Below are positions 21,733-33,570 of a DNA stretch of 64,000 bases, piece by piece. The stretch covers positions 17,056 through 81,055 of the forward strand of contig WTPW01000933.1 in the NCBI GenBank assembly GCA_009809945.1, read 5' to 3'. The DNA is from Gigaspora margarita (Eukaryota; Glomeromycota; Glomeromycetes; Diversisporales; Gigasporaceae). Under the pieces are notes generated by a model. It was not told the DNA's origin. It saw only the letters and a list, made by a program, of their open reading frames with translations, and ran no database searches. The position numbers and the translations under genes were made by a program. The first letter of the stretch is position 1; each line of letters starts with the position of its first letter.

Positions 21733-23333
21733 AGGACCCCGAAGAATATATATAATACTGGGATCCGGTTTTGTATAGACTTACTATATAATTTTTTAAT
21801 ATGTTATATGTTTAAATTTGTATAACCAACAGGTAATTTTTCGAAAAGTTAGATGTTTATTTGTATAACAAAGATATCTTTTATAACAAGTTAGATTTTT
21901 TTATTTTGTATAACGATACTATACTTTATGTTTTCAAAAATAAACTACATGCTACCCTCTTGTTTAAATCCAAAAATGTAAAAACGCCTTTGATCCAAAA
22001 ATAAGCTACCCCATGATCGATAATAGTCGCTACATAGTAAAGTCAAAAGTTTACTATCCAAATCGATTAAAGTCGCTTAAATAAACTTGTTCAGAAGATC
22101 AAAATACGCATACTCTAAAAATTTCATCAAAATCTGAGAACTTTTTATTATTTGATTTTAATTTTTACGTTCAACGGTAAAATTAAAATTTTATTACAAA
22201 AATATATTCGTTGAACTTAAAAATTAAAAGTTTAATAATAAAAGGTGCTTCAATATTGATGAAAATTTTAGCACATATGTATTTTTATCTTCCGAATAAG
22301 TTTACTTAAGCAATAATAGTCGATTTACATAGTAGAATTTGGACTTTACTATGTAACGACTATTTGCGATTGACCAAAAATCTACCCCAGATTTTTTGTG
22401 TCCAAAAAACATCCAAAAAAGGGGGTCAGCTAAAGCAGAGTTAATTCAATATATGATCTACACACTGCATAAATTACATTATTGATATCTATATAACCTT
22501 CTAACAATAAATGCATCAAAAAGGTAACCCTAACCCTAACCAAATTTCACTCCGCTTTAGCCGACCCCAAAAAAGGTAGCTTATTTTGGAAACATATGGT
22601 ATGCATATCGCTTTTTTTATTTTTTTATTTATTTTTTTATTTTTTTGTTTTTTTTTCCCACAAAAACTTGTCTGCACAAGATTATATGTGTGAGAATTTT
22701 TTTTAAAAAATATCTGTGCAAAAAGCTTATTAGCGATCGCAAATAATCACTACATAACAAAGTTCAAATTTTACTATATAAATCGATTATATGTGCTTAA
22801 ATAAACATGTGCATAATATAAAAATGCATATTCTCCAAAATTTTTATACAAATCGAAGAAGTTTTTATTATTTAACTTGTAATTTTTACGTTAGGCGTAT
22901 ATATTTTTTAAAAAATTTTTAATTTTTTGATGAACATAAAAATTAAAACTCAAATAATAAAAAGTTCTCCAATTTGTATAAAAATTTTACAATATATGTA
23001 TTTTGATCTTCTGAACAAGTTTACTTAAGCGATTATAACCGATTTGTATAGTAAAATTTGGACTTTACTATGTAGTAACTATTATCGATCGGGGGTAGCT
23101 TATTTTTGGATAAAACAAGTTTTTAGATTTTTTTGGTTAAAACAATAGGGTAGTTTATTTTCGGAATAGGAATATATATGGTATATAAACTCAGATCTAA
23201 AATTGTATAATTTATAGTAAAATTTGAACTTATATGATAATTTTGTATAAAGCTTTTAATAAAATTAAGTGTATAAAGTTATATTAAAATTTTGAGTCTG
23301 GATCTGAGTTATATATGTATTCTTCGGGGTCCT
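21733..23333. mobile_element. AGGACCCC-ended element, 1.6 kb, hAT-like
   Basis: Terminal inverted repeats open AGGACCCCGAAGAATATATA and close with its inverse. A perfect 8-bp duplication AGCTAGGG flanks it (21725-21732, 23334-23341). It has no coding capacity; the interior is filled by TA-type MITEs (21924-22599 and a worn one to about 23190). Confidence 0.9.
21924..22599. mobile_element. TA-type MITE with a nested GGGGTC element
   Basis: The ends resemble the AAATAAGCTACC family and are bordered by TA. Inside, 22419-22567 is a separate ~150-bp element. Its inverted ends GGGGTCAGCTAAAGC and GCTTTAGCCGACCCC enclose a telomere-like ACCCTAACCCTAACC at about 22525. Confidence 0.7.
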
Positions 23334-24528
23334 AGCTAGGGTCAATATGTAACTAATATATTTGTTTAAGTAGTGAATGGTGATGCTTATTTTGTGTTTT
23401 GTATGGAGAATATCATCCTCCGGTATTGGCCTGTCAGGATGACAGTCAGTTATACAGAATGCTAACACTTCGATGACCTGTTGGAATGATAGTCATATAA
23501 GAAGCTAAAATTGTTATATTTTTGTTTAGGGGTGTGGCCTGTCAAGATGATAGTCACTAGTATGAAGTTTTTAATAGCCTGTTGAGATGATAGTCATAAA
23601 GAAAAACAAAAAGAATATTGTATGATGCTAGAAAACTACGTAGATTGTCAATTAGCAAAAGAAAATACTCAAATTTATTTCCATTGTTAGTTAGTTTTCA
23701 AAATAAGAGACAAAACAAAAAAGTTTGATAGGATAATATGTATATAATTCAGAAATATGTGCATTATTGAGGAATCATACGCATGCATGAAACCCATCTC
23801 TGATTCGAATGTATTCTTTTAAAGTAAAAAAATTTAGCTAGTATTTAATATTTAGGTGAGCATATATAATTTATTTTTATTTGCTTTTTTACAATTTGCG
23901 CAGATTATTAGATTTTTGAAGATTTGTACAGAAAATTAAAAAAAAATCTATAGGGCATGTCCTTATCAATCAATTTTAATAATAGGTAATATATGATGTA
24001 GAGATAGTTGTTATAAAAACTTCGAATAGATTGTAATAGGCTCTATGTTTAAAGAGTATATATAGATTTTAGCAGGATTTATAGTTTCAAATCAAGATCC
24101 CAAATTTCAATATTAGATATGACAATAATTTTGTATTCTTTGTATAGAATATATCAAATTTGCTTTTTTTTTACTTATTGTATAATAAGAAAATAGTCTA
24201 TTTTTTTTATTGTATTTATTTATTTTAGCTTTTAAGGATTTCAAACTTAAATACTATTCAAATTTGCATTAAAGCTTTTAAATCTGAACTTTGGGTTTTA
24301 GATTAGTACTGTCAAAGGCAAAAATCTGGGCCAGCATTACGGGATGGACAATCACCAAGCATAAAGACCAAAACAAACACTTTACAATATACCCAATATA
24401 AGAGGCAATACAATTTGGCAAGGCTAAGGCGTATCGGGTATAAGGTAAGTATACGGGACAGTTTATTTTATTTAATGAGGGACAAAGAAACCAAGATCGA
24501 TTTCTAATCTTTATTTATAGAACAAGTA

Positions 24529-24846
24529 CCATAGATTCCCGAAAATAAGCAACTCCGAAAATAAGCAACCCCTTTGATTTTTTTCAAAAATCTCAAAAAA
24601 TGCGTTAGCAGTTGCTATATATAAAAGTCTAAATTTACTAAGTAAACCTCAAAAGTGCTATTAAATAAACTTGTTCAGGACACAAAAATACACTTATAGT
24701 AAAAATTTCTCGTCATTTGAATAACTTTTTATTAGTACGTTTTTCAAGTTTTTAAAAAAATTCAACAATTTGAAAATAAGCAACCCCTCCGCTTTTTCGT
24801 GTAATTTTTGCCCAAAAATAGGTTGCTTATTTTCGGGAATATAAGG
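24529..24846. mobile_element. TA-type MITE (AAATAAGCTACC family)
   Basis: 318 bp bordered by TA. Inverted ends: GATTCCCGAAAATAAGC and GCTTATTTTCGGGAAT. The homologous position in the right LTR is empty (29478-29485 region), which confirms the insertion. A TA duplication is typical of Tc1/mariner-type elements. Confidence 0.9.
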
Positions 24847-25170
24847 TAATGACACACTTCATTACAAGGACAAATATTCGAACTATTTATAAAAATTCTT
24901 AAAAAAACAAAAAAAAAATTCGAAAGAAAAGAAGAAAAATCTATCATGCCATTTTCTTCTATCTTTTCAATTAATTACTGATTTGGGTTATTTTCTATCA
25001 AGACATATGCACTTAATTTCACTGCCTCTAATTTTCATCATGAAAATTATATCATGGCCTCACGCTATACCTGATTGGGCTTGCAGATAAATCAATTTTA
25101 AAATCATGATTTAAATGATTTTTTTCTTTTTCGGCATTTCTTTATTATTAAGACTAATGCAATAAACAAA

Positions 25171-27325
25171 GAGCGCTATATCTGCTAATCTGTGTAATAC
25201 CATAAAATTGATTTAATAGTAAATCATATATAATTTAGGACAAAACGTAATACAAAGACCGATAGATGAATGCAAAGACTATAAAAATTGATAAATATAT
25301 AGTTCACACTTGAAGGAACCTAACTACAAAATAATCGGAGGATTGGTGAGATAATCAGATCACTTACTTATAACAAAACTTCGAATAGTGGTCTTTGAAG
25401 TGTATATAGAAGTTCAACAAGCAAAACCGTATACATATTTATACTAATTTTTAATATCTGTAGATATACTATCACATAAACTATACAAGTACTGAAAGCA
25501 GTTAACTTAAAAAATGACCAAAGACATGAGTGTAGGCTTTTTAAACTTAAATTACAAACTTAGTTCATAGAAACTAACTAGCCATTAATTAAGTTCTTTT
25601 TTATAACTATTCAAATCTGCCACGATCCAGGTAAAACAAATGAATTTATTCAAACAGCAAATAATAATATACTGGTCGCCCAAATTCTAATTTTGCCGGT
25701 CTATTTTTGTATGCCAATTAAAGTAATATATTTATAGAAGACTATCTCATTAAACGATTAACCAATTCAAACTCTGCTTGACAGCTTTATGAAAGTTATA
25801 GCGTACAAGGTACTTGAATTGTTTATGATACGGATTATGCAATTTTTTTACAATACATGCGCCTAATTAAATCTTTTGAGATAAAAAGTACTCTGTATGA
25901 GTGTTATATAAGTGTTGTATTAGTGTTAGTATTGTATTAGTGAATAAGATTTTAAAAATTGATTTTATTTAAAATTTATATACAAATTTTTTATTCAATT
26001 ACGTATATAAAAAAAATTTTTTTTGAAAGTTCTGAAGTTAATACAAGGATATAGTACGGTATGCCTTTGAAATTGCTGTGTAGATGGCACGCAATTCCTT
26101 AAAATATTTTATAATTATTAAATTTCTACCTATTCGTTTAAAAAAAATAACTTTTAATTCTAAATATTGGCTATCTAAGTTAATTCCATTTTTAATCTAA
26201 AATACTGTTTCCCTTAAAATTTAGATACATCCAACTGGTATAAACCAATTTTGCTGACAACCATTTCACTGAAACTATTTCGTCGACAAATTTGTTCCGA
26301 TTTAGTATTAGGGTTAGCTTTATGGTTAGCGTTAGATTGTCAATAAAACAGATGTCAACGAAATCTACCAAAACCCATCCAACTATATATCACCAGTAGT
26401 ATATCCAGGAATATTTTCATCATATAATAGATCATATGGCGTGCCGCTTCCTGAATAAAAAGAATATCCGCATCGTTATGATAACCGCACCATTTTCCTT
26501 GTTTTCTTGTCCTAAAGATATGATATAAACATTATAATAATAAGAAAAAATAATACAAAAATTTGCTATTACCAAGCATGAGCATATTATTTATATAATT
26601 TGAATCATCTTGTTTTATCGCTTTGCTTTGTACAATATCTGATTCTATTAAGAAAATGAAATTAAAAGGTTATAAAAAATTATAACAAAGGTATATTTAT
26701 AAAATAATTATTGATGATACCCATTTTTTCCTTTGTTCATAATTTTAAAATATCCCACACTCCGAAGGAACTGAATGATTTGCTCGAATGATAGCAGCTT
26801 TATAGTCATCAGGATCTTTAATTAAAAGGTTTTTTTAATAAATTAAAAGGCTATAATGATATTCTTTAAATGCCAATATTAAATTTTCACATTACCCGTA
26901 TAATTCGTTTTAAGTTCACTTGAAACTATATCAATAAACAGTGATTTGTCTTTAATATTCCATGAGTTGGCAAAACAATATCATTGTATGAAGGTATTAA
27001 ATAAATCTCCCATTGCTGTAGGTTAAAATCAATCCAGATCTTTTGTTATTAATGAACAAAAGTAATTTACGAACACAATATATGCGTACGTATGCGTATT
27101 GTACTCTGTACTATGAGCTAAATGATAAGTGTAATAATGATAACTTAATTAGTGTTGTAAGTAAGTGAGAAATTACTGCTAGCCGCGTATCTGATAGTAA
27201 AGGCCACTTGTATGTATGCATATTGTAATAAATTGTGTAACATTTCAATATTGTTTTGGTGACCTAAATTTGGTTATTTATAATAATTTAAGTGACCTAA
27301 AAAAAGCCCAATTCCACAAATTGGC
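25171..27325. other. 2.15-kb insertion in the left LTR
   Basis: Absent from the right LTR, where AATAAACAAAAAGTGCATTTC reads through (about 29803). Its termini are not clearly inverted. It contains the decayed SPRY gene below and otherwise AT-rich sequence, so it may be a captured genomic segment or a compound of older insertions. Confidence 0.6.
26390..27005 (-). pseudogene. RanBPM-type SPRY-domain gene, decayed
   Basis: Read on the minus strand, four exon-like blocks keep SPRY-type text. Near 27000-26896: 'SWNIKDKSLFIDIVSSELK' ending in Tyr-Thr-Gly before a GTAATG donor. At about 26815-26747: 'AAIIRANHSVPSECGIF', then a stop where Tyr-Phe-Glu is expected. At about 26646-26582: a short exon with AG and GT borders. 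At about 26512-26395: 'WCGYHND', then after a frame change 'GYSFYSGSGTPYDLL' and 'TTGD'. These match the order in RanBPM/SPRY proteins (Trp-x-x-x-Asp-Lys, 'RaN.piP..cGiyYFE', 'GYh.d.G.sF..sG.g..yg', 'TTGD'). Frameshifts and stops make it non-functional. SPRY proteins bind partner proteins, often as ubiquitin-ligase adaptors. Confidence 0.65.
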
Positions 27326-27578
27326 CGATATGCATTTCTTTTGATTATTCTTTTGATACTTTATTATTATTAAATTGATCCAGGGCCATCACGATCTTGA
27401 TTTGATTCTTTGATCTTCTTTTTCTTGCTAATTACTTCATAATTAACGAAAAATCCTTTATTTAAATTGAGGCTTAGGATACGGGCTTGGATATAGGGCC
27501 ATAGAAACTCTATGCAGTACCAGATGTAGGAAATTTTTTATTATACAGCGTAGTTATATGGGTCATGTGTGTCACATG

Positions 27579-27693
27579 TAGGGTTGTTAATGGAGTACTC
27601 CAAGCATTAATAAAACATATAACCCACTTCTGGAGTGCTCCAGAGTGGGTTATATGTTTTATTATTGACTGGAGTGCTCCATTAACAACTCTA
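27579..27693. mobile_element. hAT-like word element, GGAGTRCTCC type
   Basis: 115 bp. Inverted ends TAGGGTTGTTAATGGAG and CTCCATTAACAACTCTA. Perfect 8-bp duplication GTCACATG (27571-27578, 27694-27701). The interior repeats GGAGTGCTCC and ATAACCCACT with their inverses. It sits at the site occupied by a different word element in the right LTR. Confidence 0.92.
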
Positions 27694-27800
27694 GTCACAT
27701 GTATCACAGGACTTCAATCTACAAGATCACACTTTTTCTGGCAGCTCTTTCGGTCTTACGTTAGATTCGATTGTCATGTGATTTTGGTCCACTCTTAACA

Positions 27801-28118
27801 ATTCACTCCTCCTCAGTTTTTCACGTCTCATGAAAAATAATACACTTCCTTTTTTCTTTTTTATATTTTTAAACTAAAATATTAGAACTAAAAACTAAAA
27901 AAAATGATACTTTATTTAATAACACACAGAAAGAAACTAGAAAAAAAAACATTCTAATCTGTCTTTAATAGAGAAAAAAAAAATAAAAGAAAAATTGATT
28001 GATTCTATTACAACAAACAAAATAAAAAAAATCATGCCCACATTTTTATAAAGGGTTCTCCACGTCTACACTCCTCAACCTCGCATATGACTGTCACAAC
28101 TGACTGCAAAACAATAAG

Positions 28119-28157
<39 letters not shown>

Positions 28158-28896
28158 ATAATTTTTTTTCTAAATTTTAGTCAGGCCTTTTTAAGGGCTT
28201 TTGCTAGGGTCAACTTTGTTTGTTTTCTTCCAGAATCGAAGACTAGGGTTCGTTCCAAAATAGTACATATAGGGCGATTCTTTTCATTAGGTTCGTTATC
28301 ATGCATCAAGGGTTTTTTAACTTTCCTAACCCTAACTCCTCTTCAACTTCATTCGGTAAAGGTTTTCAAATCTGAATAGTTACAACATATGTCTTAGAGG
28401 GTTCTTTCCTTCATTTTACTTTTTTTTTTTTCCAGACCCTTTCATGACTTGTCCAGGGCAGTATCAAAATTTGAAACTTGTAGTAGTACAAACAACTTGG
28501 GTTTGGAGCATGATCGAACTAACCATTTGTATGTCTACTGAACAGCCAAGTAGCCAGATTGTCTTTTCTCTTTTTTTCAATTCGTCTGTGGCTAATTCAT
28601 TTCTTAGAAAAAAAATTTTTTTTTTTCCTATTTTTGCGTAGGTCTAATTTCTTACCAGACTAGGCTCTATCATTACAACTTATGGGCAGTATACTAAAAA
28701 AAAAACTTTATAGCTTTTTTTTTCTTGTGTAGTACCTATTTACGTGCTAGCACCAGGCTCCAATTAGCAACTTGTAGGCCAAAAAAAAAACAACAAGCTT
28801 TCTTTTTTCATCTCTTTAAATTTTTTTTTTCTTCGATTTGTAGCTTTAGACGTCAGGATATCTTGGAGGATTCATATCTCATAGTTACCATCAAAT
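27801..28896 (+). other. Internal region of the LARD-like element
   Basis: AT-rich with poly-T stretches, a (TA)n run at about 28122-28154 and no ORF longer than ~65 codons. Nothing resembling gag or pol, as expected for a non-autonomous element. Confidence 0.6.
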
Positions 28897-28978
28897 TGTC
28901 AAAGGCAGAAATCTAAGCTAACGTTACAGAACAGACAACTACCAAGTATAAAGACCAAAACAAATACCTTATGATATA

Positions 28979-29332
28979 AACCACACCAGGGGTCTAGACA
29001 CTTTTGCAGTAACGTGACGTAGCGCATAAAAATTAACCAATCGGAGAATGTAAATTTTGATCTTCCCGGATCAGTTTGACATCAAAACAAAACACGTGTA
29101 CAAGAAGAAAAAAAGAAAAAAAGCAAAAATACTCGAAAACTGGTGTTAAAATCAGCTTTAAAAACTAGATAAAAATGTCTAGAACGCGATTTTACATATA
29201 AATAGTGGCCTTCTAAGTCTATATATACAAACCCTAACCCTAACCTTAACATAAAGCCAAAAAGTTAATCTGAATGATGCCACACCATGAGATGGTCACG
29301 TTACTGCAAAAGTGTCTAGACTCCTGGAGGGG
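28979..29332. mobile_element. 354-bp MITE, GTCTAGACACTTTTGC ends
   Basis: The inverted ends contain GTCTAGACACTTTTGCAGTA and extend about 35-40 bp. The flanks carry a direct repeat CCTTATGATATA (28967-28978, 29333-29344). The left LTR has no such insertion. The long duplication would suit a Mutator-like mobiliser, which I infer. A CCCTAACCCTAACC motif lies inside at about 29229. Confidence 0.85.
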
Positions 29333-30443
29333 CCTTATGATATACCCAATGTGAGGGATGATACGATTTGGCAAGGATAAGGCGTATCGGGTATAAGGTG
29401 AGTATACAGAACAGTTTATTTTATTTAACGAGAGACAAAGAAACCAAGATCAATTTCTAATCTTTATTTACAGAACAAGTAACAATACACTTCATTACAA
29501 GAACAAATATTCGAACTATTTATAAAAATTCTTAAAGAAACAAAAAGAAAGAATTTGAAAGAAAAGAAGAAAAATCTATCATGCCATTTTCTTCCATCTT
29601 TTCAATTTAATTACTGATTTGGGTTACTTTCTATCAAGACATATGCACTTAATTTCACTGCCTTTAATTTTCATTGTGAAAATTATAACACAACCTCATA
29701 CTATACCTGATTGGGCTTGCAGATAAATCAATTTTTAAAATTACGATTTAAATAATTTTTCTCTTTTTCAGCATTTCTCTATTATTAAGACTAATGCAAT
29801 AAACAAAAAGTGCATTTCTTTTGATTATTCTTTTGACACCTTATTATTATTAAATCAATCCAGGGCTATTATGATCTTGATCTGATTCTTCTTTGATCTT
29901 TTTTTTCTTGCTAATTACTTCATGATTAACAGAAAATCCTTTATCTAGATTAAAGCTTGGGGTACAGGCTTGGATATAGGGCTGTGGAAACTTTATGCAG
30001 GAAGTTTTTTTTTTTATACAGCACATAGGTGTCCAGAATTATGCGATGCGAAATTATGCGCATAATTAACCATTTTTTTGCATTGCATATACTCCGCATA
30101 ATTGAACAAAAAAGCATTTAGATCATGTGACTAAAATATGATTGGTAGATCTAAATTAATCTAGCTAGCTAATTTTATATATACTTTTGATCAATTTAAT
30201 AAAAGTGATAAAATTTGATATGAATAGCAAAAATTTTCTTGATACTTTTTTTTTTAAAAAAAAAAGTGAAAGTAATATAGTTACAGCCACAGAATAGCTT
30301 TTTAGAAACCCTAAATATAAAGAGGATTTTTATGCAGATGGAGAAAAACTTTTTTGTCAGTTCTGTTAAAATACAGTTTCATATGAAAAAAAATCAGTAA
30401 TAGATAACCATTTGGCGTCTTCCATCCACAAATCAAAAAAAAA

Positions 30444-32364
30444 GTGCTTGAAAAATCTCAAGACAATACATCTACTCAATATATATTTACTACCTGTAAT
30501 AAGCTTTATGACGGTCGAGAACAATTTGTATTTGATTTTGTTAAATTGTTAGCCAAAGCTGATATACTATTTGAAAAGATATATTATTTTCAACCTTTTT
30601 TACAGAAATATTGTAAAAATAGTATATTTATTAATTTTTATTTGATAATTTTTTTAATATAATTAATTAATTTATATTTTTAATAGGTAGTGCAGTTTCT
30701 AAAGCTAACCAAATTCATGAAAAGTATTTTCTGATCTTGTTTAAGCAAAAAGAAAAAAACTTAAAATTTGATAGTTGGAAAAAAATTTGTATTACGATTG
30801 ATGAAACAACGAACACTTGCAGTAGGATGACAGTAAACAATCTATTTAGTTATTTTGATCAAACTAGTTTGGTTAGAACTTATTATTTACAAGCTATAAA
30901 TAAAACTACAATTTCACAACTCATAATTTCAACTTTATCCTACTACAAAATTTCTTTTGATAATGTTGTTTTATTTATCACAGACAATGCTTCGTATATG
31001 TAGCTGCTTTTAATATTCTTTTGCCCTTAATACCTCAAATTAAATATAACGCTTGCTTCGCGCACATATTAATCTAGTAGGAGATACTTGGATTGGTTAC
31101 AAAAACTTTAAGCTTCTTGATTTTACCATAAGTTTGATTAAAACAACCTTTATATATTCACTAGCTGGAAAGTGACGATGGATTTTCTTTCTTTCTTTAA
31201 ATGGTGATTTGGATCCTACACTCTCACTACTACCTGTAAAAACTAGGTAGAACTCCTGGTTTAATTTTGCTTTTTGAATTTGCACCTATTTTACATTGTT
31301 AGTTGATTTTTATTTTAAGAAATCTGAAGAAAGTAAGGACAGTACGGCAATTTTTGAATTGGTTAAAGTTTTTAAAAATAGAAATAATTTGTTTTATTTG
31401 CGATTAATTCTTTTTTTTATTACCTTTAATGCACAATTGTAAGTAATACTGTAAGGGCGCTAACATTTATTAGGTAATATTTTAGGAGGTGGGGGGTCAA
31501 GAAAAATCTTACCTTAGTTAGTTAGTTAAATTTGATTGGCTAAAATAAAATCTTATCTGGGGGTAGGGGGGTAAGCCCTTATAGTAAATGGATATTAGGT
31601 AATAAATATCAGCACCCTAAAAGCTTTACTAAAAAACCCTTCAGAACTATGCCCTTTAGGGCATAGTCCCGAAGGGTTTTTTTAGCAAAGATTTCATTGA
31701 TTTATGATAATTTATTCACTAAATTATTATTATTATCATTATTATAGATTAGTTAAGAATCTTGAATTTGTCAAAATCTGGAATAAACCTGTCATGCCAT
31801 TTCTTGCTAATTGATTAGAGCTAGTACGTGCTCATTTAGGTACAGGTTGCCAAGTACCCCCAAAATCAAATGAAATGGTTGATCTTTGTCAAATTAATCA
31901 GTATGATTAGTTATTATACGATGTAATTTTAAAGAAGCATTTCAATTAGCATATAACAAATTTAAAAAACATGTTGATAATCATCTGCACTTCCAATTTT
32001 TAAAGCAACTTGTTGCTTTGACCCACGCTATATGCAGGCACAAATTGACCCCCATGAAATTACATTATATAGAGCAATTAAAGAATTAGAAAATCCTTCA
32101 AATAAGCTTATTAATGAATGGGCAATTTATTTAGGATTGTTAGAAGTATTCAGTGAAAATTTTGATTGGGATAATTATTGGCATGAAAAGATGGTTTTGT
32201 TACCAAATATTAGTAAAATAGCATTAGTATATATTTGGTTACCAGTTTCAGGAGTTGATATAGAATGTAGCTTTTCAGCTTACAAACGAATTTTAGCAGA
32301 TAATAGATATACTTTGTTAGAAAGTTCAATCCAAATGTTAAATTTTGTAAATTTTAATGAATAA
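30444..32364 (+). pseudogene. hAT-family transposase (broken)
   Basis: Cut-and-paste transposase of the Ac/hAT group. The N-terminal part (30444-30662) ends in AT-rich sequence. A middle part (30737-31003) holds the first catalytic Asp region 'ITIDETTNT' (about 30792) and the second in 'VLFITDNASYM' (about 30970), the usual hAT spacing pattern. The C-terminal dimerisation domain is in 32032-32364, with 'LPVSGVDIECSFSAYKRIL' as its signature. Between them the frame is lost and a MITE is inserted. No BED finger was found. This copy cannot make an active enzyme, but intact relatives could mobilise the TAGRG-ended short elements in this window. Confidence 0.85.
31455..31617. mobile_element. Harbinger-like MITE inside the hAT element
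   Basis: Inverted ends GGGCGCTAACATTTATTA and TAATAAATATCAGCACCC, flanked by TAA on both sides (31452-31454, 31618-31620). It carries a G-rich block (about 31494-31575). Confidence 0.85.
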
Positions 32365-32628
32365 ATAAATAATATTTGGAGATTTAAAAATCACATTGAC
32401 TTATAATTATTTAAAATTTATTTATTGTATAGTTTATTTAAAATTAAAATGCATAATTTGGATAATTTTTCTAATAAAGATTAAATCGCATAATCATCTA
32501 TTCTCTTCGCATAATTTTAAATTTAATTCACATCTGTTGCATAATTGATCCCATTTCGTCTGCATAATTTACCTAAACGCATCGCATAATTCTGGACATC
32601 CTAATGGCGCAGTTACATGGGTCATGTG

Positions 32629-32788
32629 TAGAGATAGGCACTATGCGCATGACTGCATGCATGCAATTAATTCTGGCCAGCATTAAGAAATTAAATTATA
32701 ACTTTGGCCAAACCATGCATACATGCATACAAAAAATGCATGCATATATGCATACTAAAATGAAAATTTTGTATTTTGCCCATCTCTA
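32629..32788. mobile_element. hAT-like word element, GCATGCAT type
   Basis: 160 bp. Ends TAGAGATAGGCA and TGCCCATCTCTA. Perfect 8-bp duplication GTCATGTG (32621-32628, 32789-32796). The interior is dominated by GCATGCATGCA-type words in both orientations. Same site as the element at 27579-27693 in the other LTR. Confidence 0.92.
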
Positions 32789-32904
32789 GTCATGTGTATT
32801 ATATGTATTACAAGACTTCAATCTACAAGGTCATGTTTCTGCTAACAGCTCTTTCAGTCTTATATTGAATTCAATTGATATGGGATTTCGGTTCACTCTT
32901 AACA

Positions 32905-33570
32905 GTACCAAAGATTTTAAACCAAATATTGGGTTTTAAACTTATATATATCTTAAAAATAACAAATAAAAAACATACTAACAAAATGCAAAAAAAAGCA
33001 TATAAAAAAATTTTAAAATTTAATTTAAAAAAAATTAAACTATTACAAATACTTGATATACAAAATTGTTATATATATTACTTTATATTATACAATTGTC
33101 AAATAGAAAGTTTCTGTTAGTTAGCTATATTAAAAAATTTTCAAACCTTACTTTACTAACTTTGCTAAAATATAAAAACCAATTATATAAATTTGTATAG
33201 GCTTATTAGATATTAAAAAATTTATTATACTATTCAGATTATTATACTGTATATATATTTTTGCTTTTTATACCAATTATTTTTTCAATACATTTTAATT
33301 CTTTCTACTGTCCAATCTGATAAGATAACTTGAAGTTTCCAAAAAACTTCTGTAACTATAGTTTCAGACAAATTTTCTTTATTATTAAATAATTGAGCAG
33401 GTATAGCTTTCTCTGGCTCTGAAGTAATGCGATATGTTTGTTTTTGAAGGCTAGTTTCAGGTAGTGAATTTATTCATTCTGTTGAATAGTTGATTCTTGA
33501 ACAAGATTGCTAACTTAATTAGTTTTTTGTTTCTATGCACTTTCTAATTAAGCATAAGTATAGGTATTTA
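32905..33570. other. AT-rich stretch, no supported gene
   Basis: An open stretch at 32875-33120 is Lys/Ile-rich and AT-driven. From 33290 on, the minus strand has fragmentary coding feel, but no motif I can name. Confidence 0.4.

Larger units (their letters stand above)
20930..23600 (+). repeat. Degenerate interspersed repeat (CCTGTCAGRATGATAGTCAT)
   Basis: At least seven diverged copies of CCTGTCAGRATGATAGTCAT, several followed by AAGAAGCTAGGG, occur at about 21247, 21316, 21362, 21703, 23423, 23483, 23537 and 23577. A longer phrase starting GGCAGCTTTTGT is duplicated at about 20961 and 21422. The 1.6-kb element at 21733-23333 inserted into one AGCTAGGG site splits the series. Function unknown. 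Confidence 0.7.
24310..27800 (+). repeat. Left LTR with three insertions
   Basis: Native blocks: 24310-24526, 24849-25170, about 27326-27570 and 27702-27800. The insertions are a TA-type MITE (24529-24846), a 2.15-kb segment with a SPRY pseudogene (about 25171-27325) and a 115-bp word element (27579-27693). Confidence 0.75.
30026..32603 (+). mobile_element. hAT transposon, degenerate
   Basis: Inverted ends TAGGTGTCCAGAATTATGCG and CGCATAATTCTGGACATCCTA. The 8-bp flanks ACAGCACA and ATGGCGCA match at 5 of 8 bases, an eroded hAT duplication. The interior encodes a broken hAT transposase and carries a Harbinger-like MITE (31455-31617) and a hairpin (about 31628-31684). Confidence 0.85.
24310..32904 (+). 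mobile_element. Candidate non-autonomous LTR retrotransposon (LARD-like), heavily nested
   Basis: 24310-27800 and 28897-32904 are copies of one sequence. Both begin TGTCAAAGGCA and end CTCTTAACA. The outer flanks share a 4-bp direct repeat GTAC (24306-24309, 32905-32908). That is the arrangement of two LTRs of a single insertion. After removing nested elements, each LTR is about 0.9 kb. The internal region (27801-28896) is 1.1 kb, without pol genes. I see no clear primer binding site or polypurine tract, so the call rests on LTR ends and target duplication. Confidence 0.75.
28897..32904 (+). repeat. Right LTR with three insertions
   Basis: Native blocks: 28897-28978, 29333-30025, 32604-32628 and 32797-32904. 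The insertions are a 354-bp MITE, the hAT transposon and a 160-bp word element. The net LTR length of about 0.9 kb equals that of the left LTR after the same subtraction. Confidence 0.75.

Noticed and set aside
31628-31684. Rho-independent-type terminator
   Set aside because: The strong hairpin with a T-run looks like a bacterial terminator, but it lies inside a decayed eukaryotic hAT element; I treat it as a chance or MITE-derived hairpin.
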